Positions 1 to 7,618 of a stretch of DNA of 64,000 nt are shown one piece after another (position 1 is the first letter of the stretch; the number at the start of each line of letters is the position of its first letter). The position numbers and the translations under genes are program-made. The DNA lies in the NCBI RefSeq assembly GCF_900120295.1, contig NZ_LT635469.1:611001-675000 (forward strand), given 5' to 3'. This DNA is from Blautia sp. Marseille-P3201T (GTDB lineage Bacteria; Bacillota; Clostridia; Lachnospirales; Lachnospiraceae). Below the pieces are notes generated by a model. That model was not told the DNA's origin. It searched no databases and worked only from the letters and a program-made list of their open reading frames with translations.

Positions 1-1
1 A

Positions 2-784
2 ATCTGGCAGTTTAATAAAGAAATTGTAGATAAAACCTATGATTTAATTCCGGCAGTAAAGCCACAGATTGCTATGTATGAACAGTTTGGTATTCCGGGA
101 ATTATGGCTTTTAAGAAAACAGTAGATTATTGTAAATCTAAAGACCTTGTGGTGATTGGAGACATTAAGCGTGGAGATATCGGTTCTACTTCAGCTGCTT
201 ATGCAACCGGTCATATTGGAAAAGTACAGATTGGAGCAAATAAAATTGCCCCATTTGACGAAGACTTTGTTACATTAAATCCATATATGGGAGCAGACAG
301 TATTACACCATTTATTGATGTATGTAAAGAAGAAAAGAAAGGTCTTTTTATTCTTGTAAAAACATCCAACCCTTCCAGTGGAGATTTTCAGGATCAGATG
401 GTAGGTGACAGACCTGTATATGAATTAGTAGGAGAGAAAGTTGCACAGTGGGGAGAAACCTGCATGGGTGACGATTATAGTTATGTAGGTGCTGTTGTTG
501 GCGCTACTTATCCTGAAATGGGCAAAACACTCAGAAAGATTATGCCAAAGGCTTATATTCTTGTTCCCGGTTATGGTGCTCAGGGTGGACAGGGTAAAGA
601 TTTAGTTCATTTCTTTAATGAAGATGGTTTAGGCGCTATTGTAAATTCTTCCCGTGGAATTATTGCAGCTTATAAACAGGAAAAATATGCAAAATTCGGA
701 GAAGAAAACTTTGCAGATGCGTCAAGAGCAGCAGCAGAGGATATGATTGCAGATATTACAGGAGCGTTGGAAGCTGCAAAATAA
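2..784 (+). CDS. pyrF: Orotidine 5'-phosphate decarboxylase, 5'-truncated by window edge
   Basis: Decarboxylates OMP to UMP, the last step of de novo pyrimidine synthesis in the cytosol. The reading frame is open from base 2, so the gene starts before the window; 260 residues are visible. The catalytic D-x-K-x-x-D stretch is seen as GDIKRGDIGST, and a phosphate-binding loop near the C-terminus as VPGYGAQGGQG. The length and the GDIKRGDI form fit the longer type 2 PyrF of about 300 residues. It lies 11 bases ahead of pyrK and is clearly co-transcribed with it and pyrD. Confidence 0.96.
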   Translation: MWQFNKEIVDKTYDLIPAVKPQIAMYEQFGIPGIMAFKKTVDYCKSKDLVVIGDIKRGDIGSTSAAYATGHIGKVQIGANKIAPFDEDFVTLNPYMGADSITPFIDVCKEEKKGLFILVKTSNPSSGDFQDQMVGDRPVYELVGEKVAQWGETCMGDDYSYVGAVVGATYPEMGKTLRKIMPKAYILVPGYGAQGGQGKDLVHFFNEDGLGAIVNSSRGIIAAYKQEKYAKFGEENFADASRAAAEDMIADITGALEAAK

Positions 785-795
785 GGAGAAGGAAC

Positions 796-1572
796 ATGGC
801 AAAATTAAAGATGACAAGTACAGTGGTAAGTCAGGAAATGATAGCAACAGATATATATAGTTTGTGGCTTCGTGCGGAGGAAATCGCAGTACAGGCAAAA
901 CCTGGACAGTTTATTTCTGTATACTGTAAAGACTCCGGAAAAATTCTTCCAAGACCAATCAGTATTTGTGAAATTGATAAAGAAAAGGGAATGCTTCGTA
1001 TTGTATATAGAATTGCAGGAGAAGGAACAAAGGAATTTTCTTCTCTTGTAAGCGGAGATACGGTAGATATTTTAGGACCATTGGGAAATGGCTTTCCTAT
1101 GGAAGAAATTAAAGGAAAAAAGGTGTTTATGATGGGTGGAGGAATTGGGGTTCCTCCTATGGTGCAGACTGCCAAAGAAGCAGAAGCAGATGTGACAATC
1201 ATTGCAGGTTATCGTAACAGTGAGATTTTCCTGAAAGAAGATTTGGAAAAGAATGGTCGTCTTGTAGTTGCTACAGAGGATGGAAGCGTAGGAACAAAAG
1301 GAAATGTTATGGATGCTATTCGTGAAAATAATCTTACTGCAGATGTGATTTTTGCCTGTGGTCCAACACCAATGTTGCGGGCAATTAAAAATTATGCGGA
1401 GGAAAACAATATCCTTTGCTATATTTCCATGGAAGAAAAAATGGCATGCGGAGTGGGTGCGTGTCTGGCATGTGTATGTAAATCAAAAGAGGTAGACCAT
1501 CATTCTCATGTACATAATAAGCGAATTTGCAAGGACGGACCGGTCTTTTTAAGTACGGAGGTGGAATTGTAA
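796..1572 (+). CDS. pyrK: Dihydroorotate dehydrogenase electron transfer subunit
   Basis: FAD and [2Fe-2S] subunit that passes electrons from the class 1B dihydroorotate dehydrogenase PyrD to NAD+. The 258-residue protein shows the FAD motif RPIS (residues 53-56), the NAD-binding GGGIGVPP (about 114-121) and cysteines 218, 223, 226 and 245 in the CxxxxCxxC...C pattern of the iron-sulfur cluster. Cys228 is an additional cysteine. A GGAGAAGG ribosome site precedes the ATG. The stop overlaps the pyrD start (TAATG), so the two subunits are translationally coupled. Confidence 0.97.
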   Translation: MAKLKMTSTVVSQEMIATDIYSLWLRAEEIAVQAKPGQFISVYCKDSGKILPRPISICEIDKEKGMLRIVYRIAGEGTKEFSSLVSGDTVDILGPLGNGFPMEEIKGKKVFMMGGGIGVPPMVQTAKEAEADVTIIAGYRNSEIFLKEDLEKNGRLVVATEDGSVGTKGNVMDAIRENNLTADVIFACGPTPMLRAIKNYAEENNILCYISMEEKMACGVGACLACVCKSKEVDHHSHVHNKRICKDGPVFLSTEVEL

Positions 1573-2474
1573 TGAATACAAAAGTAAAAATTGCCGGGAT
1601 TGAACTGAAAAATCCTGTTATGACAGCCTCCGGTACTTTTGGCTCAGGAGCAGAGTACAGCGAGTTTGTGGACTTAAATGAACTGGGCGCAGTAGTGACA
1701 AAGGGTGTTGCCAATGTTGCGTGGCCGGGAAATCCTACACCTAGAATTGCAGAAATTCACAGCGGTATGATGAATGCCATCGGGCTTCAAAATCCGGGAA
1801 TGGAAGTATTTTGTGAAAGAGATTTACCTTATCTGCAGCAGTTTGATACAAAAGTAATTGTAAATGTATGCGGACATGCGCCGGAAGAATATCTGGCAGT
1901 GGTAGAACGTCTGGCAGATGAACCGGCAGATATGCTGGAAATCAATATTTCCTGTCCAAATGTAAATGCAAATTTCCTTGCTTTTGGTCAGGACCCAAAG
2001 CATGTGGAAGAACTTACGGCACAGATTAAAAAGGTTGCAAAACAGCCGGTGATTATGAAACTGACACCGAATGTTACGGATATTGCGGAAATTGCAAGAG
2101 CAGCAGAAGCAGGTGGAGCAGATGCAGTTTCACTTATTAATACGCTGACAGGTATGAAAATTGATATTAATAAAAGAACCTTTGCTCTTGCCAATAAAAC
2201 AGGTGGGGTTTCCGGTCCATGTGTGAAACCAATTGCAGTGCGTATGGTTTATCAGGTTGCACAGGCTGTCAACATTCCGATTATTGGAATGGGCGGTATT
2301 CAGAATGCAGAGGATGCGCTGGAATTTATTATGGCAGGCGCTACGGCAGTATCAATCGGAACTGCAAACTTTACAAATCCTTATGCTACTGTAGAAACAA
2401 TCAGAGGCATTGAGGCTTATATGGAGAAAAATAAAATTGAAGATATCCGGGATTTAATCGGAATTGTAAAATAA
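1572..2474 (+). CDS. pyrD: Dihydroorotate dehydrogenase, class 1B catalytic subunit
   Basis: Oxidises dihydroorotate to orotate with FMN, using NAD+ through PyrK. I place the start at the ATG overlapping the pyrK stop, preceded by GGAGGTGG; a start 45 bases further up would lie inside pyrK. The 300-residue protein has the NPVMTASGTFGSG N-terminus, the catalytic cysteine in NISCPN (Cys128), which marks the 1B class, and the FMN phosphate loop GMGGIQ. A hairpin follows directly, which probably ends the pyrF-K-D transcript. Confidence 0.97.
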   Translation: MNTKVKIAGIELKNPVMTASGTFGSGAEYSEFVDLNELGAVVTKGVANVAWPGNPTPRIAEIHSGMMNAIGLQNPGMEVFCERDLPYLQQFDTKVIVNVCGHAPEEYLAVVERLADEPADMLEINISCPNVNANFLAFGQDPKHVEELTAQIKKVAKQPVIMKLTPNVTDIAEIARAAEAGGADAVSLINTLTGMKIDINKRTFALANKTGGVSGPCVKPIAVRMVYQVAQAVNIPIIGMGGIQNAEDALEFIMAGATAVSIGTANFTNPYATVETIRGIEAYMEKNKIEDIRDLIGIVK

Positions 2475-2481
2475 AAATGAG

Positions 2482-2516
2482 GGAGGCTGTAACCTGTGAA
2501 TACACAGGCAGCCTCC
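2482..2516 (+). terminator. Hairpin after pyrD
   Basis: GGAGGCTG pairs with CAGCCTCC, and inside it CCTGTG pairs with CACAGG over an AATA loop, with a three-base bulge. No run of T follows, so this may slow, stabilise or terminate rather than be a full intrinsic terminator. The GTG proposed as start of the next gene lies inside the stem. Confidence 0.55.
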
Positions 2517-3098
2517 TATTGCTATAAAAAGGGTGGTGAAATACAGGCGAGAAATTTGGGACTTTGGACAGCACATTCTTATCATGTGGCAGATGCAGCA
2601 GAATTGATTGCAGAAGCCTGTGGAAATTTAGATACAGAAAAGGCTTTTGCATGTGGCTTGCTTCATGATATCGGAAGACGAACAGGAATTGCACAGATGA
2701 GACATACCATTGACGGCTATGATTATGCTATTTCCAAGGGATGGGATGAGGTGGCAAGAGTATGTCTGACACATTCCTTTCCGGTAAAAGATATTGAAGC
2801 GGATATCGGAAAGAAAGATATACGCCCGGAGCAATATGAATTTATAAAAAATTATCTGGAACAGATTGAGTATGATGATTATGATAAACTGATTATTTTA
2901 TGTGATGCTCTGGCAGATGCAAAAGGCTTTTGCATTTTAGAAAAGAGATTTGTTGACACGGCAAGACGATATGGATTTTATCCTTTTTCTCTGGACAGGT
3001 GGAATAATACCTACAAATTTAAGGAATATTTTGAAGAACGTATGGGCAAATCCATTTATACTGTGCTGCCGGAGATTGAGAAATGTATTTATATGTAA
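2496..3098 (+). CDS. HD domain phosphohydrolase, function unassigned
   Basis: Predicted metal-dependent phosphohydrolase of the HD superfamily; the substrate cannot be told. The 200-residue protein has HSYHVADAAE with the first histidine, the HD pair in LLHDIGRR, a later RHTIDGY histidine and LCDALAD with the last acidic ligand. The start is uncertain: GTG 2496 lies in the hairpin stem after pyrD, but the conserved N-terminal RNLGLW stretch needs a start at or near it, and the only other in-frame candidate (TTG 2556) would cut into that stretch. It begins the block that separates pyrD from pyrE. Confidence 0.8.
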   Translation: MNTQAASYCYKKGGEIQARNLGLWTAHSYHVADAAELIAEACGNLDTEKAFACGLLHDIGRRTGIAQMRHTIDGYDYAISKGWDEVARVCLTHSFPVKDIEADIGKKDIRPEQYEFIKNYLEQIEYDDYDKLIILCDALADAKGFCILEKRFVDTARRYGFYPFSLDRWNNTYKFKEYFEERMGKSIYTVLPEIEKCIYM

Positions 3099-3111
3099 AG
3101 GAGAAAAGCGT

Positions 3112-3393
3112 ATGTGGATAATTTTAGGAATTAGTGCCGTAATTACAGCGTTGCTTAATTTGATTTTTTCATTCATGGGAAAATCAGTACGTTGGTTAGG
3201 ATTTTTAAGTTTTTCACTTACAGCATTGACTGTGTGTGCAATTTATCAGGTAGCAGCAGGTTCAGTGATACAGGAGGATTGGAGTGCATTAGCGGATACA
3301 GTGCCTACTATGGAAAAATTCACATGGATATTTACAGTATTATCTATGGCAATCAACGGAATTTCATTATGGAAATCAGGTGTTAAAAAGTGA
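3112..3393 (+). CDS. Small membrane protein, unknown function
   Basis: A 93-residue protein with three likely membrane segments: residues 1-19, 25-48 (WLGFLSFSLTALTVCAIYQVA region) and about 70-88. The start ATG is set by AAAGGAGA eight bases upstream. I do not recognise a family with certainty. Its end overlaps the start of the next membrane protein by four bases (GTGA), so they form a translationally coupled pair after the HD gene. Confidence 0.7.
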   Translation: MWIILGISAVITALLNLIFSFMGKSVRWLGFLSFSLTALTVCAIYQVAAGSVIQEDWSALADTVPTMEKFTWIFTVLSMAINGISLWKSGVKK

Positions 3394-3677
3394 GAGACTT
3401 TATAGATTTTGTTAAAGATATAGTAACCATACTAGTCGGCGGTGTAATTGAGAACCGGGCAGAAATAAAAGTCAGTGAAAAAAGAAGGGAGTTCTTTAAA
3501 CATAAGGGTAATAAAATATCGGCGTTTTTCTTTTACGGTTCAGTGATAGCAGCCGTGGTACTGGCAATCTTTGGACTTATTGAACTTGTAAAAGGAAAAG
3601 TGTTGGGAGATATATTCCTTGTTGGCGGAATTATTTTAGGCTTGTTTTTAATAGTAGAATGGGGAGCAGCAGAATAA
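3390..3677 (+). CDS. Small membrane protein, unknown function
   Basis: A 95-residue protein starting with GTG inside the end of the previous gene. The N-terminal 45 residues are charged and amphipathic (VKDIVTILVGG, then a basic stretch with KRREFFKHKG), followed by two membrane segments at about 45-63 and 73-90. No motif points to a function. The overlap with its upstream neighbour suggests that they act together; the next gene starts two bases after its stop. Confidence 0.65.
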   Translation: MRDFIDFVKDIVTILVGGVIENRAEIKVSEKRREFFKHKGNKISAFFFYGSVIAAVVLAIFGLIELVKGKVLGDIFLVGGIILGLFLIVEWGAAE

Positions 3678-3678
3678 A

Positions 3679-4011
3679 ATGGTTGTTTTAATTACAGGGG
3701 CATCTCATACGGGAAAAACTTTATTGGCACAAAAGCTATTGGAAAAATATAAGTATTCGGTTCTTTCGATTGACTTGTTAAAAATGGGATTAATTCGGAG
3801 CAAAAATACAGATTTGACACCGGAAGATGACGAAAAATTGGAATTTTATCTATGGAAAATTGTTAAGGAAATTGTAAAAACCGCAATAGAAAATAAACAA
3901 AATTTGATTGTAGAGGGCTGCTATATTCCGTTTATGTGGAAACAGGATTTTACAGAGGAGTATTTAAAAGATATTCTGTATCAAGTATGGAAAAATAGGA
4001 AGTTATTATAA
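3679..4011 (+). CDS. P-loop nucleotide kinase-like protein, probably truncated
   Basis: The N-terminus carries a Walker A loop, ITGASHTGKT (residues 5-14), as in AAA or zeta-toxin/adenylate-kinase-like small kinases, followed by SIDLLKMGLIRS and a conserved NLIVEGCYIPF strand. Relatives that I recall with the same N-terminus run to about 180-200 residues. This one diverges after residue 100 and stops at 110, so the second half, with the lid and probably part of the active site, is missing. It is therefore likely inactive or a recent pseudogene. Substrate unknown. Confidence 0.65.
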   Translation: MVVLITGASHTGKTLLAQKLLEKYKYSVLSIDLLKMGLIRSKNTDLTPEDDEKLEFYLWKIVKEIVKTAIENKQNLIVEGCYIPFMWKQDFTEEYLKDILYQVWKNRKLL

Positions 4012-4049
4012 GAAAAATGGGAAAATAAATAGGAAATCCTTCTAAAATC

Positions 4050-4058
4050 TGATATAAT
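4050..4058 (+). promoter_or_regulatory. Extended -10 promoter
   Basis: TG-A-TATAAT, an extended -10 element with no good -35 box upstream. It sits 48 bases before the start of the secreted protein gene and gives that gene its own transcript. Confidence 0.6.
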
Positions 4059-4105
4059 AAAATTAGAAAAAGAGTTTTTTGCAGCAGGTGAAAGGAGGAA
4101 AACAG

Positions 4106-4600
4106 ATGCGTAAAAGAAAAAGCAGACAAAAAATATTTTGTATAGGCTTCGCATTTTGTCTATGGATTTCCGGTTTTACAATGGTATCAGCAGATAATGC
4201 TTCCGGGATGGATAAGAGCTATATAAAAAACTTTACATGCACAAACAATATTGGAAATACAAAAATAGAGCTAAATGTTTCGGCGGATGTCTGGTCTGAT
4301 GGATCTTATGCACAAATTAACAAAATTATAGGAAATGACTTAAATGTAACATCAGATATTCCTTACATAGAATTTGAAGATTATAATATAGATGTCTGGA
4401 GTGCCGAGGGTACTTATCCAACGACAAGACTTTTTTATACTTATAACGGGACATTAAAGGTCAAAGTGACAGCTGCTACACCAACAGCTGTAATAGAAGC
4501 ATTAGAGAAAGAAGGTTTTTGCGGTGGTGAACCTGTTTCTGGCATTACAGATTATATAAAGAATATTGATGAATGTGGAGAAATCCAGTTATATCAGTAA
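4106..4600 (+). CDS. Secreted protein of unknown function
   Basis: A 164-residue protein with a clear Sec signal peptide: basic MRKRKSRQK, a hydrophobic core around residues 10-27 and a likely cleavage after VSA (about residue 30). No lipobox cysteine follows, so it should be released rather than anchored. The mature part is rich in polar and beta-prone residues with no catalytic motif that I recognise; two cysteines (in FTCTN and FCGG) plus one in DECG could form a disulfide. The ATG preceded by AAAGGAGG is chosen over a TTG 27 bases upstream. Monocistronic between its promoter and a strong terminator. Confidence 0.75.
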   Translation: MRKRKSRQKIFCIGFAFCLWISGFTMVSADNASGMDKSYIKNFTCTNNIGNTKIELNVSADVWSDGSYAQINKIIGNDLNVTSDIPYIEFEDYNIDVWSAEGTYPTTRLFYTYNGTLKVKVTAATPTAVIEALEKEGFCGGEPVSGITDYIKNIDECGEIQLYQ

Positions 4601-4652
4601 AGGAAGTCTGAATATATGAAAACTTCAAAATAAGAATATAAAAGAAAGATTG

Positions 4653-4689
4653 GGAGATTATCGTTTGTAAACAGGATAATCTCCTTTTT
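4653..4689 (+). terminator. Intrinsic terminator
   Basis: Perfect 10-bp stem GGAGATTATC/GATAATCTCC with a 12-base loop, followed by TTTTT. It ends the secreted protein transcript. Confidence 0.85.
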
Positions 4690-4716
4690 GAATGTTTTTG
4701 TTTATTTTTGAAAAAT

Positions 4717-4798
4717 ATGAAGTATACTTCATAAAAATCTTGACAGTTTGAGAAAGCAATAATATGATGAAGTTAACTTCATGAGAAGTACACTTCAT
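4717..4798 (+). promoter_or_regulatory. Promoter with three palindromic operators for the XRE gene
   Basis: TTGACA (4740-4745), 17 bases, TATGAT (4763-4768) is a near-consensus promoter. Three copies of one palindrome flank it: ATGAAGTATACTTCAT at 4717-4732 just ahead of the -35, ATGAAGTTAACTTCAT at 4767-4782 over the end of the -10, and an imperfect copy, GAAGTACACTTC, at 4785-4796. This is the pattern expected for autorepression by the XRE protein encoded directly downstream. Confidence 0.8.
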
Positions 4799-4811
4799 AT
4801 TGGAGGGAAAA

Positions 4812-5042
4812 ATGAAAACAAAAGTGAAAGAATTGCGTACAGAAGGCAAAATGACACAACAACAGTTGGCAGATTTGGTTCATGTATCATCAAGGACTAT
4901 CATTTCTATTGAGAAAGGACAATATAATCCTTCATTAATGCTTGCATATCGTATGGCAATGGTTTTTGGAGTAAGCGTAGAAGAATTGTGTTGCTTAAAA
5001 GAAAACAAAGAATTGGAGGATAAGGAGTATGAAGATTTATAA
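4812..5042 (+). CDS. XRE-family transcriptional regulator
   Basis: A 76-residue DNA-binding protein made of a single Cro/CI-type helix-turn-helix: [29 protein letters not shown] (about residues 13-41) is the five-helix HTH_3 pattern, followed by [16 protein letters not shown]. The ATG with GGAGGG six bases upstream is chosen over a TTG four codons earlier. The three operators in its own promoter make it a probable autorepressor. Genes of this type usually form an operon with a small membrane protein; here that partner survives only as a 24-codon remnant. Confidence 0.9.
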   Translation: MKTKVKELRTEGKMTQQQLADLVHVSSRTIISIEKGQYNPSLMLAYRMAMVFGVSVEELCCLKENKELEDKEYEDL

Positions 5043-5104
5043 TAAAAAGACATTTGTGTCCGGAGTATTCCTGATAGTTTTAGGTGTGTCGAACTTTAAA
5101 TAAA
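5030..5104 (+). pseudogene. Remnant of a membrane protein gene after the XRE regulator
   Basis: A start ATG with AAGGAG overlaps the end of the XRE gene. It reads 24 codons, beginning [19 protein letters not shown], the start of a membrane protein with one hydrophobic helix, and then stops. The good ribosome site and overlap show that this was a real second gene of the operon, and the abrupt end in AT-rich sequence suggests that the rest was deleted. A genuine tiny membrane peptide is the alternative. Confidence 0.5.
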
Positions 5105-5146
5105 TATAATGGATTTATTGTAGGCATTTTTAAGCCTGTTCTTTGA

Positions 5147-5175
5147 TTGAAATAACAGGAAATATGTGATAGAAT
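5147..5175 (+). promoter_or_regulatory. Promoter for pyrE
   Basis: TTGAAA (5147-5152), 17-base spacer, TAGAAT (5170-5175), about 100 bases before pyrE. It lets pyrE be transcribed independently of the upstream pyr genes. I see no PyrR-type attenuator in the leader. Confidence 0.6.
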
Positions 5176-5283
5176 TGAGAAGATTTAAAAGTTCTTTTTT
5201 ATGGTGTAAAAATGGTGTACTAAGGGATAAAAATAGAAAATAAGGGCGAGAAAGGTCCATAAATACAGGAGGTTTTAAGAAAG

Positions 5284-5961
5284 ATGGAACAGTATAAACA
5301 GGAATTTATTGAATTTATGGTAGAGAGTGATGTTTTAAAATTCGGAGAATTTACCCTGAAAAGCGGTAGAAAGTCTCCTTTCTTTATGAATGCAGGAGCT
5401 TATGTAACAGGCTCTCAGTTAAAAAGATTAGGTGAATACTATGCAAAAGCTATTCATGACAAATACGGAGATGATTTTGACGTATTATTCGGACCGGCTT
5501 ACAAAGGAATTCCAATCAGTGTTGTAACAGCTATTGCATATAGTGAATTATACGGTAAAGAAGTACGCTACTGCTCAGACCGTAAGGAAGAAAAAGACCA
5601 CGGTGCAGATAAAGGAAGTTTCTTGGGAAGTAAGCTGCAGGATGGAGACAGAGTTGTTATGATTGAAGACGTAACAACCTCCGGAAAATCTATGGAAGAA
5701 ACCGTTCCAAAGGTGAAAGGTGCAGCGAATGTGGAAATCGTAGGTTTGATGGTTTCTTTAAATCGTATGGAAAAAGGAAAGGGCGATAAGAGCGCACTTG
5801 CTGAAATCAAAGAAACTTACGGATTTGAGACAAATGCCATTGTAACAATGGAGGAAGTAGTAGAGCATTTATACAACAGAGAATGTAATGGTAAAGTTGT
5901 AATTGACGATAAAACAAAAGAAGCGATTGATGCATACTACGAAATCTACGGAGTAAAATAA
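5284..5961 (+). CDS. pyrE: Orotate phosphoribosyltransferase
   Basis: Joins orotate and PRPP to give OMP, the substrate of PyrF. The 225-residue protein has the FTLKSGRKSPFF N-terminal motif and the PRPP-binding loop VVMIEDVTTSGKSMEE (about residues 123-138). The ATG follows AGGAGG. A CodY/pyr operon layout with pyrF-K-D-E contiguous is usual in related clostridia, so its separation from pyrD here by accessory genes is notable. A small conserved membrane protein gene follows 22 bases later. Confidence 0.97.
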   Translation: MEQYKQEFIEFMVESDVLKFGEFTLKSGRKSPFFMNAGAYVTGSQLKRLGEYYAKAIHDKYGDDFDVLFGPAYKGIPISVVTAIAYSELYGKEVRYCSDRKEEKDHGADKGSFLGSKLQDGDRVVMIEDVTTSGKSMEETVPKVKGAANVEIVGLMVSLNRMEKGKGDKSALAEIKETYGFETNAIVTMEEVVEHLYNRECNGKVVIDDKTKEAIDAYYEIYGVK

Positions 5962-5983
5962 TCAGAAAAGGAAGTGTTCCTAA

Positions 5984-6136
5984 ATGAATGAAAAGGTTTA
6001 TAAAACCATGACACGATGCGGTGCAGGAAGTATTGCAGTGGGAATTATTGTGCTGGTTACAGGCATTACTACGGGGATTTTAATGCTGGTAAGCGGAGCA
6101 AGATTATTAAAAAGAAAGTCAGAAATTACATTTTAA
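5984..6136 (+). CDS. Small membrane protein downstream of pyrE
   Basis: A 50-residue protein preceded by AAGGAAG. It has one or two membrane segments (about residues 15-38, with a glycine-rich SIAVGIIVLVTGITTGILML core) and a basic KRK tail. I recall similar short proteins after pyrE in related clostridia but no function. It ends just before a terminator, so pyrE and this gene form the transcript. Confidence 0.65.
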   Translation: MNEKVYKTMTRCGAGSIAVGIIVLVTGITTGILMLVSGARLLKRKSEITF

Positions 6137-6150
6137 TGTGTAAGGCAAAA

Positions 6151-6184
6151 GAGGGCGGGGGAAAGGGTTCTCCCGTCTTTATGT
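6151..6184 (+). terminator. Terminator after pyrE operon
   Basis: Stem of about ten pairs with some G-U (GGCGGGGGAA against TTCTCCCGTC), loop AGGG, followed by TTTATGTTATTT. Confidence 0.65.
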
Positions 6185-6211
6185 TATTTAAGAAAGAATA
6201 AGGGGTTAAAA

Positions 6212-6703
6212 TTGAATAAAAATGTGAAGAAGAAAATCAAAACAGTCAGTACTATGCTATTTGTGCTGTATCTGTTATTGTTGATTTATTTTCTCTTTTT
6301 TGCAGAGCGTTTTGGGGTATTGCGTTTTGAAGAAAGAGAATATCATTATAATCTGGTATTTCTTCAGGAGATTAAGCGATTTTGGACGTATAGGGAACAG
6401 TTGGGTGTGTGGCCGGTTGTATTGAACTTGTTGGGGAATGTTGTGGGATTTATTCCTTTTGGATTTATTCTTCCGATTATTAAAAAGGATACAAGAAGAT
6501 TTTTATTTATCACATTTTCAGGGTTTACCTTGAGCCTTTGCGTAGAAATCATTCAGCTGGTTACAAAGCTGGGTTGTTTTGATGTAGATGATTTGATTAT
6601 GAATACACTGGGTGCGGCACTTGGCTATCTGCTTTTTGCCGTTATCTATTTCGTTTATAAAAGAAAAAAAGGAGAAACAAGTAATGGCAAAAAAGAAAAA
6701 TAA
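6212..6703 (+). CDS. VanZ-family membrane protein
   Basis: A 163-residue protein with four membrane segments (about 13-31, 67-86, 96-115 and 131-148) in the VanZ-like pattern: a tyrosine- and asparagine-containing first loop, NLLGNVVGFIPFGFILP, then CVEIIQLVTKLGCFDVDDLIMNTLGAALGY. VanZ proteins are linked to low-level teicoplanin resistance in one case, but for most homologues, including this one, no role is shown. The start is TTG with AAGGGGTT upstream. The gene overlaps the next by 20 bases. Confidence 0.9.
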   Translation: MNKNVKKKIKTVSTMLFVLYLLLLIYFLFFAERFGVLRFEEREYHYNLVFLQEIKRFWTYREQLGVWPVVLNLLGNVVGFIPFGFILPIIKKDTRRFLFITFSGFTLSLCVEIIQLVTKLGCFDVDDLIMNTLGAALGYLLFAVIYFVYKRKKGETSNGKKEK

Positions 6704-7004
6704 ATATTCTTTTGCAAAAAAGAAACATTCCGGACAGGGAATAGCCTCAACGGTTTTTGCCGGAATTTCTCTGGGGATTTTTTGTGCCGCCGCATTATGC
6801 GCTTTGATTTTTCATGGAAAGGGCGGGATGTATTTGGGAGCATTGGGGCTGATTGCCATTGTTCTTTCCATTTATGGATTTATTACCGGATTGAAGAGCT
6901 TTTCCGAGAAAAACAGGGATCAGCTTTTTTGTAAAATCGGAGCAGTGGGAAATGGAGTACTTATGGTTATCTGGCTGGCACTTTTCTTAGTTGGAATTTC
7001 TTAA
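6684..7004 (+). CDS. Small membrane protein, DUF6142-like
   Basis: A 106-residue protein with a lysine-rich N-terminus (MAKKKNKYSFAKKKHSGQG) and three membrane segments at about 20-40, 48-68 and 85-104. The layout resembles clostridial proteins that I remember as DUF6142, but this is memory of the pattern only. The ATG with AAAGGAGA is chosen; its start overlaps the vanZ end, so they are coupled. Confidence 0.6.
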   Translation: MAKKKNKYSFAKKKHSGQGIASTVFAGISLGIFCAAALCALIFHGKGGMYLGALGLIAIVLSIYGFITGLKSFSEKNRDQLFCKIGAVGNGVLMVIWLALFLVGIS

Positions 7005-7027
7005 TAACAGAAAGGCAGGATAAAGAT

Positions 7028-7618
7028 ATGGAAGAACGATTGAAAAAACAGATGGATTTTTTGCTGGAAGCAGATAAGGCAAAGTTTATTGGCCGGCAGA
7101 CTTATTTATCAGATGGCATCAGAAAAGAAAATGATGCAGAGCATTCCTGGCATCTGGCTTTAATGGCAGCACTTTTGGCAGAATATTCTGAGGAAAAGAT
7201 TGATTTAGCAAAGACGATGCTTATGGTATTAGTGCATGATTTAGTAGAAATTGACGCGGGTGATACTTATGCCTATGACGCAGTTGGAAACCAGACAAAG
7301 AGGGAAAGAGAGCTAAAAGCAGCAGAGCGAATTTTTAACATTCTTCCAAAAGACCAGGCAGAACAACTGAGAACATTGTGGGATGAGTTTGAAGAATATC
7401 AGACACCAGAGGCTAAATTTGCCCATGTTTGTGATAATATTCAACCTTTAATGTTAAATCACGCCACTGGTGGAAAATCATGGAGAGAGCGTGGAATAAA
7501 GAAATCACAGGTATTAAAGAGAAATGAGCGCACAGGAGAAGGCTCAAAAATTATGGAGTCTTATGTGCATGAAATATTAGACTTAAATGTGGAAAAGGGG
7601 AATTTGAAAGATGAATGA
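7028..7618 (+). CDS. HD-domain hydrolase, YfbR/HDDC2-like
   Basis: A 196-residue metal-dependent phosphohydrolase. The metal ligands are visible as AEHSWHLALMA (first His), LVHDLVEIDAGDTYAYD (HD pair) and HVCDNIQP (final Asp). These, with the WHLA and LVEIDAGD signatures, place it near the YfbR/HDDC2 5'-deoxynucleotidases, so a nucleoside monophosphate substrate is likely but unproven. The stop overlaps the ATG of the following peptidase gene by eight bases, which indicates coupled translation. Confidence 0.88.
   Translation: MEERLKKQMDFLLEADKAKFIGRQTYLSDGIRKENDAEHSWHLALMAALLAEYSEEKIDLAKTMLMVLVHDLVEIDAGDTYAYDAVGNQTKRERELKAAERIFNILPKDQAEQLRTLWDEFEEYQTPEAKFAHVCDNIQPLMLNHATGGKSWRERGIKKSQVLKRNERTGEGSKIMESYVHEILDLNVEKGNLKDE

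Noticed and set aside
5176..5283. PyrR-type attenuator before pyrE
   Set aside because: I could not find the anti-anti-terminator consensus or a terminator hairpin in the leader.
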